In this document: positions 1 through 6,799 of the stretch, one piece after another
Numbering within the stretch: the stretch's first letter is position 1
How the letters are laid out: every line of letters begins with the position of its first letter
Source of the DNA: Lachnospiraceae bacterium UBA4380
GTDB taxonomy: Bacteria; Bacillota; Clostridia; Lachnospirales; Lachnospiraceae
DNA length: 12,957 bases
Reading direction: 5' to 3'
Assembly: GCA_002390025.1 (NCBI GenBank)
Contig: DGRU01000120.1
Coordinates: forward strand, 1-12,957
Position numbers and translations under genes: made by a program
The notes under the pieces: model-generated
The model's database searches: none
The model's input: the letters and a program-made list of their open reading frames with translations, nothing else
What the model was told of the DNA's origin: nothing

Positions 1-404
1 GCGTTGCAGTTGTAGTAGCGGGTCGCGAAGCTCAGCGCCGGGACGGGCATCAGCTCGTCATAGATACGGACATTGATGCCGTTTGCGGCAAGGACGCCTG
101 CCGCGTCGCGCGCGAAGTTCCAGCCCTTCAGGCGGCTGTCATAGCTGATGGCGACAGTCTGATTGCCGCCCTGGGTCTTGACCCACTCGGCAACGCCCTG
201 TGTCGCCTGGCGGACTACCCAGATATTCATACGGTTTGTGCCTGCGCCGAGAGTTCCGCGAAGACCTGCGGTACCGAAGGACAGCGCGATCGCAAAGCGC
301 TCTTTGATGGCATCGTCATCTCCTGCAATGTTCTGCAGTTCGGTCTTGAGGTCACAGTCAATCAGATCAGCTTCCAGCCAGCGTTTGTACTCATCCTGAT
401 ACAT
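1..404 (-). CDS. pgcA: Phospho-sugar mutase (phosphoglucomutase/phosphomannomutase), N-terminal part
   Basis: Partial gene leaving the window at its left edge; only the first 134 residues are visible. It belongs to the alpha-D-phosphohexomutase superfamily, which interconverts hexose 1- and 6-phosphates in the cytoplasm and supplies precursors for nucleotide sugars. Visible marks are FGTAGLRG at residues 43-50, followed by GAGTNRMN (53-60), the family's substrate-loop signature, and the SYDSR stretch at 87-91. The fragment ends just before the expected TASHNP phosphoserine loop, so the catalytic serine is not seen. The ATG at 404-402 is preceded by an AGGTG-type ribosome binding site and matches the N-terminus of Bacillus-type PgcA proteins. 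It is transcribed divergently from the glycosyltransferase operon. Glucose versus mannose specificity cannot be told from this fragment. Confidence 0.9.
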   Translation of the reverse strand, partial: MYQDEYKRWLEADLIDCDLKTELQNIAGDDDAIKERFAIALSFGTAGLRGTLGAGTNRMNIWVVRQATQGVAEWVKTQGGNQTVAISYDSRLKGWNFARDAAGVLAANGINVRIYDELMPVPALSFATRYYNCN

Positions 405-775
405 ACTTTGCACCTGCTTTCTTTATATTAATGATATTGCTTGTTGCGGCAGAGCTGTAAACCCTGCTTGTTTACTCTGATCATTGCCGATGGTTCATGC
501 GATGTCTCTGTCCGGGAAATCGGGCATTTTATGGACAAAATGCCATAGTTTCGGACAAAAAGCGCACAAGAATCAGACAATATTCCCAAATAAAACTATA
601 TCGGTTTTTTTGCATCATGTCAATGAAAAGTCCCCGGTCCGCCCGGCTGCTTTTGAGGCTTTTGAGGTCTGCTTCTGAGATAAGAACAGATCTGCCGTTT
701 GTATACCTGCCGGCGCCGGGAGGCGGCTCTGCCCGCGCAATGCCGGGGGACAGGCGGTCTTTTGGGGGAAATCGG
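405..775. other. Divergent intergenic region without a convincing gene
   Basis: About 370 bases separate the mutase start from the promoter candidate of the glycosyltransferase operon. A frame that stays open from 497 gives a basic, low-complexity translation without family resemblance, and I do not accept its upstream part as a gene. The region holds one perfect 8-bp inverted repeat (GGCATTTT at 523-530, AAAATGCC at 537-544). It also has a near-repeat of GGACAAAAnGC at 533-543 and 554-564, which could be a regulator site. I see no riboswitch, tRNA or terminator. Confidence 0.5.
431..461 (-). promoter_or_regulatory. Candidate promoter for the phospho-sugar mutase
   Basis: On the minus strand a TTTACA -35-like box (461-456) precedes an AT-rich -10 region: AATATC at 17 bp spacing or TATCAT (436-431) at 19 bp. 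It lies about 30 bp upstream of the mutase start. The position is sensible, but the boxes are imperfect. Confidence 0.35.
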
Positions 776-804
776 TTGTACAAGAGGATAAAAAATGCTA
801 CTCT
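776..804 (+). promoter_or_regulatory. Candidate extended -10 promoter of the glycosyltransferase operon
   Basis: TTGTAC (776-781) and TACTCT (799-804) are separated by exactly 17 bp, and TG at 796-797 gives an extended -10 (TGcTACTCT). The following TATATATAAC run offers alternative -10 sequences. A start site near 811 would leave about 20 nt before the AGGAGG of the leader ORF at 831. Confidence 0.4.
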
Positions 805-844
805 ATATATAACTGTCGATTTTCACGAGCAGGAGGCGGACTCT

Positions 845-949
845 TTGTACAGACATGCAAAACGGCCGCGCTGCTGCCCGTGTTTTTATCTTAAAAAAGC
901 TGGAGAAGACGCAAAAAGATCTGTTCCGGCGGGGAGCTGCATGCCATGA
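845..949 (+). CDS. Candidate leader peptide ORF (34 codons) coupled to the first glycosyltransferase
   Basis: A short ORF opens with TTG at 845, eight bases after a perfect AGGAGG ribosome binding site (831-836). It ends with TGA at 947-949, so its stop overlaps the ATG of the glycosyltransferase in an ATGA arrangement (946-949). That geometry is typical of translational coupling. The peptide is short, basic and cysteine-containing, with an RPRCCPCFYLKK core, and resembles no family I know. The evidence is the signal layout alone, not homology. The glycosyltransferase also has its own GGGGAG (931-936), so the ORF may be accidental. Confidence 0.35.
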   Translation: MYRHAKRPRCCPCFYLKKAGEDAKRSVPAGSCMP

Positions 950-2499
950 AGGCAAAATCTTATCACGACTGGTACCTGCATCATCAGGAAAAATTAGGCG
1001 CGGACCTTTCCGCTCAGGGCGAAGGGCCGGGAGCAGGACTGTCTGTTGAAGTCGTGCGTTACTCGCATTTGAAAAACTATATTCTGTCCGAGGAATCAAA
1101 GCCGGACATTCTGGTCGCCTGCGATGACGACGGAGAGCTGTCCGTGCACGCCCTTCGGCTGATCCGTGACTTTTTTGCTGAAAATCCCAAGATCAATATG
1201 CTCTACGGAGATGAAGATCAGTTTTCGGAGGGGGTATACATCAGCCCCTGGTTCAAGGCTGACTGGTCGCCGGATACCTTTTTGTGCACCTTCTATTTCG
1301 GAAGTGTATTTGCCCTGCGCTCATCGGCGCTGGCGCTGATCAATCCCGGGAAGCACACTGCACAGGAGTTTGAGCCCGAAGCCAGGATCCTGGAGGATGC
1401 GGTCGAGGAGCAGGAGGCGAGACGTTCGGAGCCCGATACCTCCCTGCGCTCATGGATCTACGGCAAGCTCTGCCTCAAGATTGCCCAGGCGGATGAGGGC
1501 TTTTCAAAGCGGCGCAAAGGAAATATGCCGGTCGGACACATTCCCGAGATCCTCTTCCATGCGGATTCAAAGCCCGAGGACTGGGATGCCGACCTGATCG
1601 GGGATTCCCTGACAGGCCGCTACAATGCGGCGAAGGCACATACACGTCTGATCAGCATCGTCATTCCCAGCAAGGACAATCCGGAACTGCTCTCCCGCTG
1701 TGTATACTCCATCATGGAGCACACCACTGTGCCCTATGAACTGCTCATTGTGGATAACGGCAGTAATGAAGAAAACCGCAGGAAGACCCAGGCGCTTGTC
1801 GATGAGATCAACGAAGGCGATATATCCGCAAAATATATTTATCAGGAAATGCCCTTTAACATGGCCCGCATGAACAATATGGGCGCTGCCTGCGCCAACG
1901 GCGAGATGCTGCTGTTCCTTCACGACGATGTCGTTGTGCGCAAGGATGCCTGGCTGTCTCATCTGTCAGAGAAGGCCAAGCTCCCTTATGTGGGTGCAGT
2001 CGGCGTAAAGCTTCTGTATCCCAGCTCCAACGTGATCCAGCACGCAGGCATCGTTTCCGTGGCGGACGGACCTGTCTACAAACTACAGTACAAGCGCAAT
2101 GATGAGGTCTGGTATTACGGCTTTAACAAGGGTGTCCGCAACGTGCTGGCAGTCTCGGGCGCCTGCATCATGATCCGCTCGGATGTATTCGGCGAGGTCG
2201 GCGGATTTGACGAGGAACATTTTCCGGATATCTTTACGAATGTGGACTTCTGCTACCGCGTCTTTGAAAAGGGATACTACAACGTAGTCCGCAACAATAT
2301 GTACCTGTATTACTACGATCCGGTCTCCAAGGAGAATCTGGAGACGCTGGAAGAGCGTGAGAAAAACAGGCCTGCGGAACTGGAAACTCTGCGAAGGCTT
2401 CATCCCATGCTGGACGGAACGGATCCTTATTATCACAAATATCTGACCCAGGACGGAAACGAATCCAGGTTCCTGCCGTCACTGACCATAGAGGAATAA
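946..2499 (+). CDS. Two-domain GT2-family glycosyltransferase, first domain degenerate
   Basis: This 517-residue protein has no signal peptide or membrane segment and probably works at the inner face of the membrane on cell-surface polysaccharide. Residues 235-450 form a complete GT-A domain of family GT2. They include LISIVIPSKD (235-244), the LLIVDNGSNE strand, an HDD triad at 326-328 in the place of the metal-binding DxD, then VGAVGVKLLYP, IQHAGIV and TNVDFCYR (431-438). The N-terminal part (about 54-205) is only the second half of another GT2 domain: DDD at 60-62, YGDEDQ (87-92), WFKADWSPD and FALRSSAL. The nucleotide-binding first half of that domain is absent. It is the first of three glycosyltransferase genes in a row. 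A rhamnan or rhamnose-glucose type polymer is a guess from family resemblance. ATG 946 is supported by GGGGAG nine bases upstream. Confidence 0.88.
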   Translation: MKAKSYHDWYLHHQEKLGADLSAQGEGPGAGLSVEVVRYSHLKNYILSEESKPDILVACDDDGELSVHALRLIRDFFAENPKINMLYGDEDQFSEGVYISPWFKADWSPDTFLCTFYFGSVFALRSSALALINPGKHTAQEFEPEARILEDAVEEQEARRSEPDTSLRSWIYGKLCLKIAQADEGFSKRRKGNMPVGHIPEILFHADSKPEDWDADLIGDSLTGRYNAAKAHTRLISIVIPSKDNPELLSRCVYSIMEHTTVPYELLIVDNGSNEENRRKTQALVDEINEGDISAKYIYQEMPFNMARMNNMGAACANGEMLLFLHDDVVVRKDAWLSHLSEKAKLPYVGAVGVKLLYPSSNVIQHAGIVSVADGPVYKLQYKRNDEVWYYGFNKGVRNVLAVSGACIMIRSDVFGEVGGFDEEHFPDIFTNVDFCYRVFEKGYYNVVRNNMYLYYYDPVSKENLETLEEREKNRPAELETLRRLHPMLDGTDPYYHKYLTQDGNESRFLPSLTIEE

Positions 2500-2526
2500 A
2501 ACAGCGGCCGAGAATAAGTGAGCAGG

Positions 2527-2563
2527 GCAGCACGCAGTTTTTTGTGATGGATCTTTGTGCTGC
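2527..2563 (+). other. Intercistronic hairpin between the first two glycosyltransferases
   Basis: GCAGCAC (2527-2533) and GTGCTGC (2557-2563) form a perfect 7-bp stem around a 23-base loop containing TTTTTT. The T-run is in the loop, so this is not a standard terminator. It might stabilise or segment the message. The 3' arm contains the GTG at 2557, which argues against that codon as the start of the next gene. Confidence 0.35.
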
Positions 2564-2619
2564 GGGACACTGACATAAAAACCGGGATACAGAAACGATT
2601 ATCTCCAAGAGGTAGAGGC

Positions 2620-3951
2620 ATGGCCCCGATCGGTACTATTCGAAATAAAATAGCAGCAGCGGGAATAAAGAGTGCGGAGCAGATCCGTGCTGCTGCCGTG
2701 CGCGCTGCAACACGGAACGGCCGCGAGCCCTACGTGTACGAGGAACCGCAGGAGGATGTCCTTCTGATGCAGGAGACGATCTCGGAGAGGATGCGCGAGG
2801 GAGAACCGCCCGAGTCGGTCCTGGGATCCTCTTTTTACCTGCACAGCGATGCCAGGCTGCCGCTCATCTCTATTTTCATGGCGGTGCGCGAGCCGGATCT
2901 GAGGCTTTTCCGCGCCACACTCAATTCCGTGCTGGAGCAGACCTACGGTGAGTATGAACTGTATATCCTGGACCGGGGAATCTCGGACCAGGTGCGGGAT
3001 GTGATCGCATGGTACCGCGAAGACAGGCTCCACTATCTGGATGTTTCCGACGACAAGGGCCTGGCAGGAGTGGTCAACAGGGCCGCCTCACAGGCCGCCG
3101 GAGATTATATTTTCCGGATGGAGTGCGGGGACCTTCTGACCAGGGACGCGCTCTTTGAGATGGCTCTGGCGATCATGCAGACGGACGCCGAGATCCTCTA
3201 TACGGACGAAGACCGGCGTGATCTTCGCGGAAAACATTTTACGGATCCCTGGTTTAAACCGGATTTCAGTATTGACTATTTGTACGCAACGGATTATATT
3301 TCGAGAGTTCTGATCGTGCGGCGCTCCCTTTTTCTGGCGCTCAGGTTCCGGGAGGAGTATGATGATGCCCCGGAATATGATTTTGTGCTGAGGGCGCCCA
3401 AATCGGGGATTCATCATATTTCCCGGGTCCTCTGCCATGTATATCAGAAGGGAAACCTGCCGGCAGAAGTCATGGACGCCAGGAAGCGGGCGCTGGAGGA
3501 GTATTTCCGGATCAGAAAGGTCCGCGCCGCGGTCCGGCCTTCCCGTTCGGCCGGGATCATGGAGATTGAATACATACCGGATATTTTTGCTGCCAGAAAG
3601 ATGGTCGGCGCCGTCGGCGGAAAGGTCCTCGACGAAAAGCACAGGATTGTCGGCGGCATGCAGGACGAACGAGGCAATATCCTGTTCGAGGGATGGGATG
3701 AGGTCGAAGGGGGCCCCCGCATGATCGCGCAGACGGTGCAGAATGCCTGGGCTGTGGATGTCCGCTGTATGAAGATCCGTGAGGAACTCTACAGTCTGTA
3801 TGAAGAAGTCTTCGGCTGTTCCTATGACGGTCATGTCATGTATGCCGATGAAAATCTCAGGAAGCTGAGCCGCGAGTTCTGCGCGCGTGTGCGCGAGATG
3901 GGCTATACGATTGTCTGGAACCCGACGCTCAAGCGTGTTGTGCGCACCTGA
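2620..3951 (+). CDS. GT2-family glycosyltransferase, second domain degenerate
   Basis: A 443-residue soluble protein. Residues 81-275 follow the first domain of clostridial two-domain GT2 enzymes: LISIFMAVREPD, NSVLEQTYGEYELYILD, AASQAAGDYIFRMECGDLL, LYTDEDR (193-199), DPWFKPDFSIDYL and HHISRVLCHVY. The metal-binding triad is replaced by ECGD (168-171), so its activity is doubtful. Residues 327-435 (MVGAVGGKVLD, then RIVGG) resemble only the later half of a second GT domain, the reverse of its upstream neighbour. The start chosen is ATG 2620, with AAGAGG seven bases upstream. A GTG at 2557 would add 21 residues but sits in a hairpin and lacks a good ribosome site. It lies 120 bases after the first glycosyltransferase. 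It may be a partner or scaffold of that enzyme rather than an independent transferase; this is inference. Confidence 0.85.
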   Translation: MAPIGTIRNKIAAAGIKSAEQIRAAAVRAATRNGREPYVYEEPQEDVLLMQETISERMREGEPPESVLGSSFYLHSDARLPLISIFMAVREPDLRLFRATLNSVLEQTYGEYELYILDRGISDQVRDVIAWYREDRLHYLDVSDDKGLAGVVNRAASQAAGDYIFRMECGDLLTRDALFEMALAIMQTDAEILYTDEDRRDLRGKHFTDPWFKPDFSIDYLYATDYISRVLIVRRSLFLALRFREEYDDAPEYDFVLRAPKSGIHHISRVLCHVYQKGNLPAEVMDARKRALEEYFRIRKVRAAVRPSRSAGIMEIEYIPDIFAARKMVGAVGGKVLDEKHRIVGGMQDERGNILFEGWDEVEGGPRMIAQTVQNAWAVDVRCMKIREELYSLYEEVFGCSYDGHVMYADENLRKLSREFCARVREMGYTIVWNPTLKRVVRT

Positions 3952-3977
3952 TCATTCATAAATTCCCACACAGAAGC

Positions 3978-4005
3978 TTAACAGGATAATATTAACAGGA
4001 TAATA
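3978..4005 (+). repeat. Perfect 14-bp tandem duplication carrying the ribosome binding site
   Basis: TTAACAGGATAATA occurs twice head to tail (3978-3991 and 3992-4005), directly before the ATG at 4007. Each copy contains AGGA, so the third glycosyltransferase has a duplicated Shine-Dalgarno core. The copy closest to the start is 6 bases from it. Confidence 0.85.
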
Positions 4006-4006
4006 G

Positions 4007-5125
4007 ATGAAGAGAGTAACAGCAGTTCTGCCTGCCAGGAACTGCCGGCGGGAGCTGAAAAAATGCCTGTCGGCGCTCAGCAGGAGCAGTTATATTCCCG
4101 GGATCATAGTTGTGGATGACGGTTCCGATGACGGGACCCGGCAGATGATCCTGGAAGAATGGCCCCATGTAACATACCTGCCGCTGTCCGCCCACACCGG
4201 ATATGCCCATGCGGCCAATGCGGGGCTGCGTCTGGTGCAGACAGAGTATGCCTTCCTGATCCGCCCCGACATGGGCCTGCAGATCGGCAGAAGGTGTATC
4301 GCCGGGCTTCTGCAAGCGATGGAGAGCAGTGTTTTCTGCGCTGTTCCCACCTGCTGTGACAATGCAAAGAGCATGTCTGCAGGAGGCGGGACAGGGACAG
4401 AAAGCAGAGGGCGCGGCCGGATCCGCGGCGATGAGGGAATCTTTTTCCCCGAGCTTGCCGCGGGAAAGCACAGACAGGGTCCTGCCGCGGAGATGATCGC
4501 GGTGCCGGATGGATGCGCCATGTACCGCATGCGGACACTCGAAGAGATCGGATGGCTGGACGAGCGGCATTTTGACGGCCTGGAGGCCTTCGACCTGAGC
4601 CTTCGCGCAGCACTGGCCGGATGGAAAACCGTCAGGGTGCCGGGTGCGCATATACGGACAGCTTCCGGAAAAGCCAAAGGGGAAGGAACCTGCAGTGCAG
4701 CAGCTTCCGGAACCTTCCGCCGTCAGCTTGCGGCCGGCAACAGCCTGTATGTCTTTTACAAAAATATCCCTGTGCCCATGAGGGTCTTCGGATTTCCCAT
4801 GTTTGCTGCGGCGGAACTCGCCCAGCTTTCCGCCTTCCTCCGCCGGGGTGAGTTCGGCGCCTTCAGGATGGCGGCGGAGCGCGGAAGAGCGCTCTGCAGT
4901 CTGGAGAAAGACCGCCGCACCGCCCTCAATGAGGGAGTAAGCCTGTGGCCCGAGAACCTGTCGGATGCCTCCTTCCTGGGAATGGACCAGGCGGCAGAGC
5001 AGATCTATCCCCTCTTTCTCGCCGAAAAAGGAGAAAGATCTCTGCGGAATATTACACGTTATGCTCACGTCCACAGAATGCTTGCGGCACAGCTTCCGGA
5101 GCTGATCCGCCTGCTTGCACAGTGA
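4007..5125 (+). CDS. GT2-family glycosyltransferase (rhamnosyltransferase-like)
   Basis: A 372-residue glycosyltransferase with one GT-A domain. It opens with VTAVLPARNC, has VVDDGSDDGT at 35-44 for nucleotide-sugar binding, and TGYAHAANAGL (64-74). RPDM (86-89) takes the place of the usual NxD metal site, and MYRMRTLEEIGWLDERHFDGLEAFDLSLRA matches the acceptor/catalytic segment (GGFDE..F..ED.DL). NSLYVFYKNIP (245-255) matches the RN..YF..KN.P motif of WcaE/rhamnosyltransferase-like members. The C-terminal 110 residues are helical and of unknown role. Residues 121-145 form a glycine/arginine-rich insertion. It is third in the operon, 55 bases after its neighbour. Donor and acceptor sugars cannot be read from the sequence. 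The long open frame on the opposite strand here is a codon-bias shadow. Confidence 0.85.
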   Translation: MKRVTAVLPARNCRRELKKCLSALSRSSYIPGIIVVDDGSDDGTRQMILEEWPHVTYLPLSAHTGYAHAANAGLRLVQTEYAFLIRPDMGLQIGRRCIAGLLQAMESSVFCAVPTCCDNAKSMSAGGGTGTESRGRGRIRGDEGIFFPELAAGKHRQGPAAEMIAVPDGCAMYRMRTLEEIGWLDERHFDGLEAFDLSLRAALAGWKTVRVPGAHIRTASGKAKGEGTCSAAASGTFRRQLAAGNSLYVFYKNIPVPMRVFGFPMFAAAELAQLSAFLRRGEFGAFRMAAERGRALCSLEKDRRTALNEGVSLWPENLSDASFLGMDQAAEQIYPLFLAEKGERSLRNITRYAHVHRMLAAQLPELIRLLAQ

Positions 5126-5194
5126 AGCAGTCGAACGGTAACGTGGGTAAAAACTTCTGTTATTTGGCACTAAAGTCTGAAAATGGCAAGCTCG

Positions 5195-5234
5195 TCTGTT
5201 CTCAATTGTAAATGGGAACAGATGATGGTATCAT
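5195..5234 (+). promoter_or_regulatory. Promoter with an operator-like dyad over the -35 box
   Basis: TTGTAA (5206-5211), a 17-bp spacer and TATCAT (5229-5234) make a good sigma-A type promoter. A dyad, TCTGTTC (5195-5201) against GAACAGA (5216-5222), extends inward through a T-G and two Watson-Crick pairs and puts the -35 box in its centre. This suggests a repressor site. The predicted start site near 5241 lies after the ATG at 5235, so the next gene cannot begin there. Confidence 0.55.
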
Positions 5235-5369
5235 ATGGGTAATCCCCATATCTATCTACCAGATATTGATGGCGGAGCAGTCATCGGCACAATTTACGGG
5301 AACATGTGTTTTGTATTTGCCTGTATGTGCCCGGCCTGCGGCGCCGGAAATAATGATCGGAGGGCAGTG

Positions 5370-5999
5370 ATGCGCAATACGATCCCCATTATGGATCTGA
5401 ATAATCCCGATGAGCTCATTCGGGCAAACGGCGCGGCGGAAGCTGCACGTACGAACAGACTCAGAGAGGAAGTCAGTGACTATACCCAGGTGATCGAACA
5501 GCTCCGGGATCTGTATGACCGGAACAATGAGCTGGTGCAGAAGCTTCAGTTCATGAACCGTTCGCAGACAGATGAGATTCGCAGGCTCCTTGAGGAGAAC
5601 AATGAGCGGATCACAGAGAAGCTTTCTTCGTTGCAGGATATGGATACAAAGGCACTGCAGGACGGCCTTGCCTCTGCAGTGACCGGTTCACAGGAAACAG
5701 TTCTGGCCGCTCTGCAGAAGACGCAGGATCATGTGACGACTCTGCAGCAGCAGTCTGATGATTTTAATCATAAGGAAAACGTCAGGGTATACAGGAATAT
5801 ACAGGCGTCCATGATCGCGGAGCTCGGCAAACAGACCCAGGAGCTGCGCGCGCAGCTGGATGCCATGCAGGAAGCTGTAAAACCGGACCCTGCCGAGAAG
5901 TTCATGCGGAAGGTCACTTTCGGCATGATGGTCGCAGTGCTTGCCATCCAGCTTCTCGAAGGCGTCGGACTGCTCAGCATGTTCCTGAGTATGCACTGA
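5370..5999 (+). CDS. Coiled-coil protein with C-terminal membrane anchor, unknown function
   Basis: A 209-residue protein I do not recognise. Residues 22-170 are charged and rich in Glu, Gln, Leu and Lys with heptad-like spacing, which suggests one long or two shorter coiled coils; the QSDDFNHKENVRVYRN segment (128-143) may be a break. Residues 184-206 (starting FGMMVAVLAIQLLEG) are a single hydrophobic helix, followed by only three residues, so it is probably tail-anchored with the coiled coil in the cytoplasm. The start at 5370 is fixed by GGAGGG five bases upstream; an earlier in-frame ATG at 5235 lies before the predicted transcription start. It is the first gene behind the dyad promoter and 30 bases ahead of the flavoprotein. 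A scaffold or envelope-organising role is only a guess. Confidence 0.8.
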   Translation: MRNTIPIMDLNNPDELIRANGAAEAARTNRLREEVSDYTQVIEQLRDLYDRNNELVQKLQFMNRSQTDEIRRLLEENNERITEKLSSLQDMDTKALQDGLASAVTGSQETVLAALQKTQDHVTTLQQQSDDFNHKENVRVYRNIQASMIAELGKQTQELRAQLDAMQEAVKPDPAEKFMRKVTFGMMVAVLAIQLLEGVGLLSMFLSMH

Positions 6000-6029
6000 T
6001 GTTTTTTGTGCTTTTCTATTCAGTTTATT

Positions 6030-6713
6030 ATGGCTAGACAATACTGGCGGCCCTCCAACATGCTCTATCCGGTACCTGCTGTGATGATCAGCTGTGCGGA
6101 TGAGGAGGGACGAAGCAACATAATGACGGCGGCCTGGGCGGGCACGATCTGCAGTGATCCGGTGATGGTCTCCGTGTCGATCCGTCCGGAGAGGTATTCA
6201 CACGATGTGATTGCCCGGACAGGTGAATTTGTGATTAACCTCACCACAGAGGATCTGACCTACGCGGCAGACTTCTGCGGTGTGCGTTCCGGAAGGGACG
6301 TGGACAAGTTTGAATATCTGCAGCTGACCAAGCTTCCGTCCGCAAAAGTCAAGGCACCGTCCATCGGAGAGAGTCCGGTGTGCCTGGAGTGCCTTGTGAC
6401 CGGCATTGAACATCTGGGAACGCATGACCTGTTCCTGGCCAGGGTCGTGCAGGTTTCCGTGGACGAGAAGTACCTGGATGAGAAGGGACGCTTTGTCCTC
6501 GAGGATGCCGGCCTGGTGGCCTATGTGCACGGATCCTACCTCTCACTGGGGGAAAAGCTCGGAACTTTTGGATTCTCTGTCAGGAAAAAGGACGGGGGAA
6601 ACAGGAGAAGAGCCGCCGTCCGCAGTGCAGAAAGCGCCGCAGGGCGAAAAAAACCATCTTCCGGCCGTGCGGCAGACAGAAAAGATACACGGCGGAAGAA
6701 AAACAGCAAATGA
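6030..6713 (+). CDS. Flavin reductase-like (flavoredoxin family) FMN-binding protein with basic tail
   Basis: A 227-residue protein of the flavin reductase-like domain family, a split-barrel fold that binds FMN non-covalently. Visible marks are YPVPAVMISC (13-22), NIMTAAWAGTICSDPVMVSVSIRPERYSHDVI (30-61), GEFVINLTTEDL, the FCGVRSGRDVDKF loop (82-94) and PVCLECLV. These match flavoredoxin-type members of clostridia, whose physiological electron partners are mostly unknown. The core ends near residue 182. The last 45 residues are dominated by Lys and Arg (about 18) with Ser, Ala and Gly, unusual for the family; they could bind nucleic acid or the membrane surface. No clear ribosome site precedes ATG 6030; ATG 6060 and a TTG at 6006 are alternatives. 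The 30-base gap to the coiled-coil gene suggests co-transcription. Confidence 0.85.
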   Translation: MARQYWRPSNMLYPVPAVMISCADEEGRSNIMTAAWAGTICSDPVMVSVSIRPERYSHDVIARTGEFVINLTTEDLTYAADFCGVRSGRDVDKFEYLQLTKLPSAKVKAPSIGESPVCLECLVTGIEHLGTHDLFLARVVQVSVDEKYLDEKGRFVLEDAGLVAYVHGSYLSLGEKLGTFGFSVRKKDGGNRRRAAVRSAESAAGRKKPSSGRAADRKDTRRKKNSK

Positions 6714-6733
6714 ACGCGGTCCATAACCGGATA

Positions 6734-6766
6734 TTCCCGGGATGCACGGAAAGAGACATCCCGGAA
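6734..6766 (+). other. Stable hairpin upstream of murA
   Basis: TTCCCGGGATG (6734-6744) pairs with CATCCCGGAA (6757-6766) over ten base pairs with one bulged C and a 12-base loop. No T-run follows, so it is not an ordinary terminator. It lies about 20 bases before the murA ribosome site and could be an mRNA processing or stability element. Confidence 0.45.
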
Positions 6767-6799
6767 ACAGACGGCAGATGACCGGTCAAAGGGGCTTAG

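Noticed and set aside
497..844. Upstream part of the 150-codon frame that ends at 949
   Set aside because: The translation is basic and unordered, and it begins upstream of the likely promoter. Only the last 34 codons, behind AGGAGG, are worth considering.
3088..3834. 248-codon minus-strand frame opposite the second glycosyltransferase
   Set aside because: It is a shadow of a real GT2 gene with no promoter or ribosome site of its own.
3992..5170. 392-codon open frame on the minus strand opposite the third glycosyltransferase
   Set aside because: Its translation has no family resemblance and is rich in Cys, Pro, His and Arg. It mirrors a plus-strand gene with clear GT2 motifs, so it is a codon-bias shadow.
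5235..5369. N-terminal extension of the coiled-coil protein from ATG 5235
   Set aside because: That ATG directly abuts the -10 box and lies before the predicted transcription start, while ATG 5370 has an ideal GGAGGG site.
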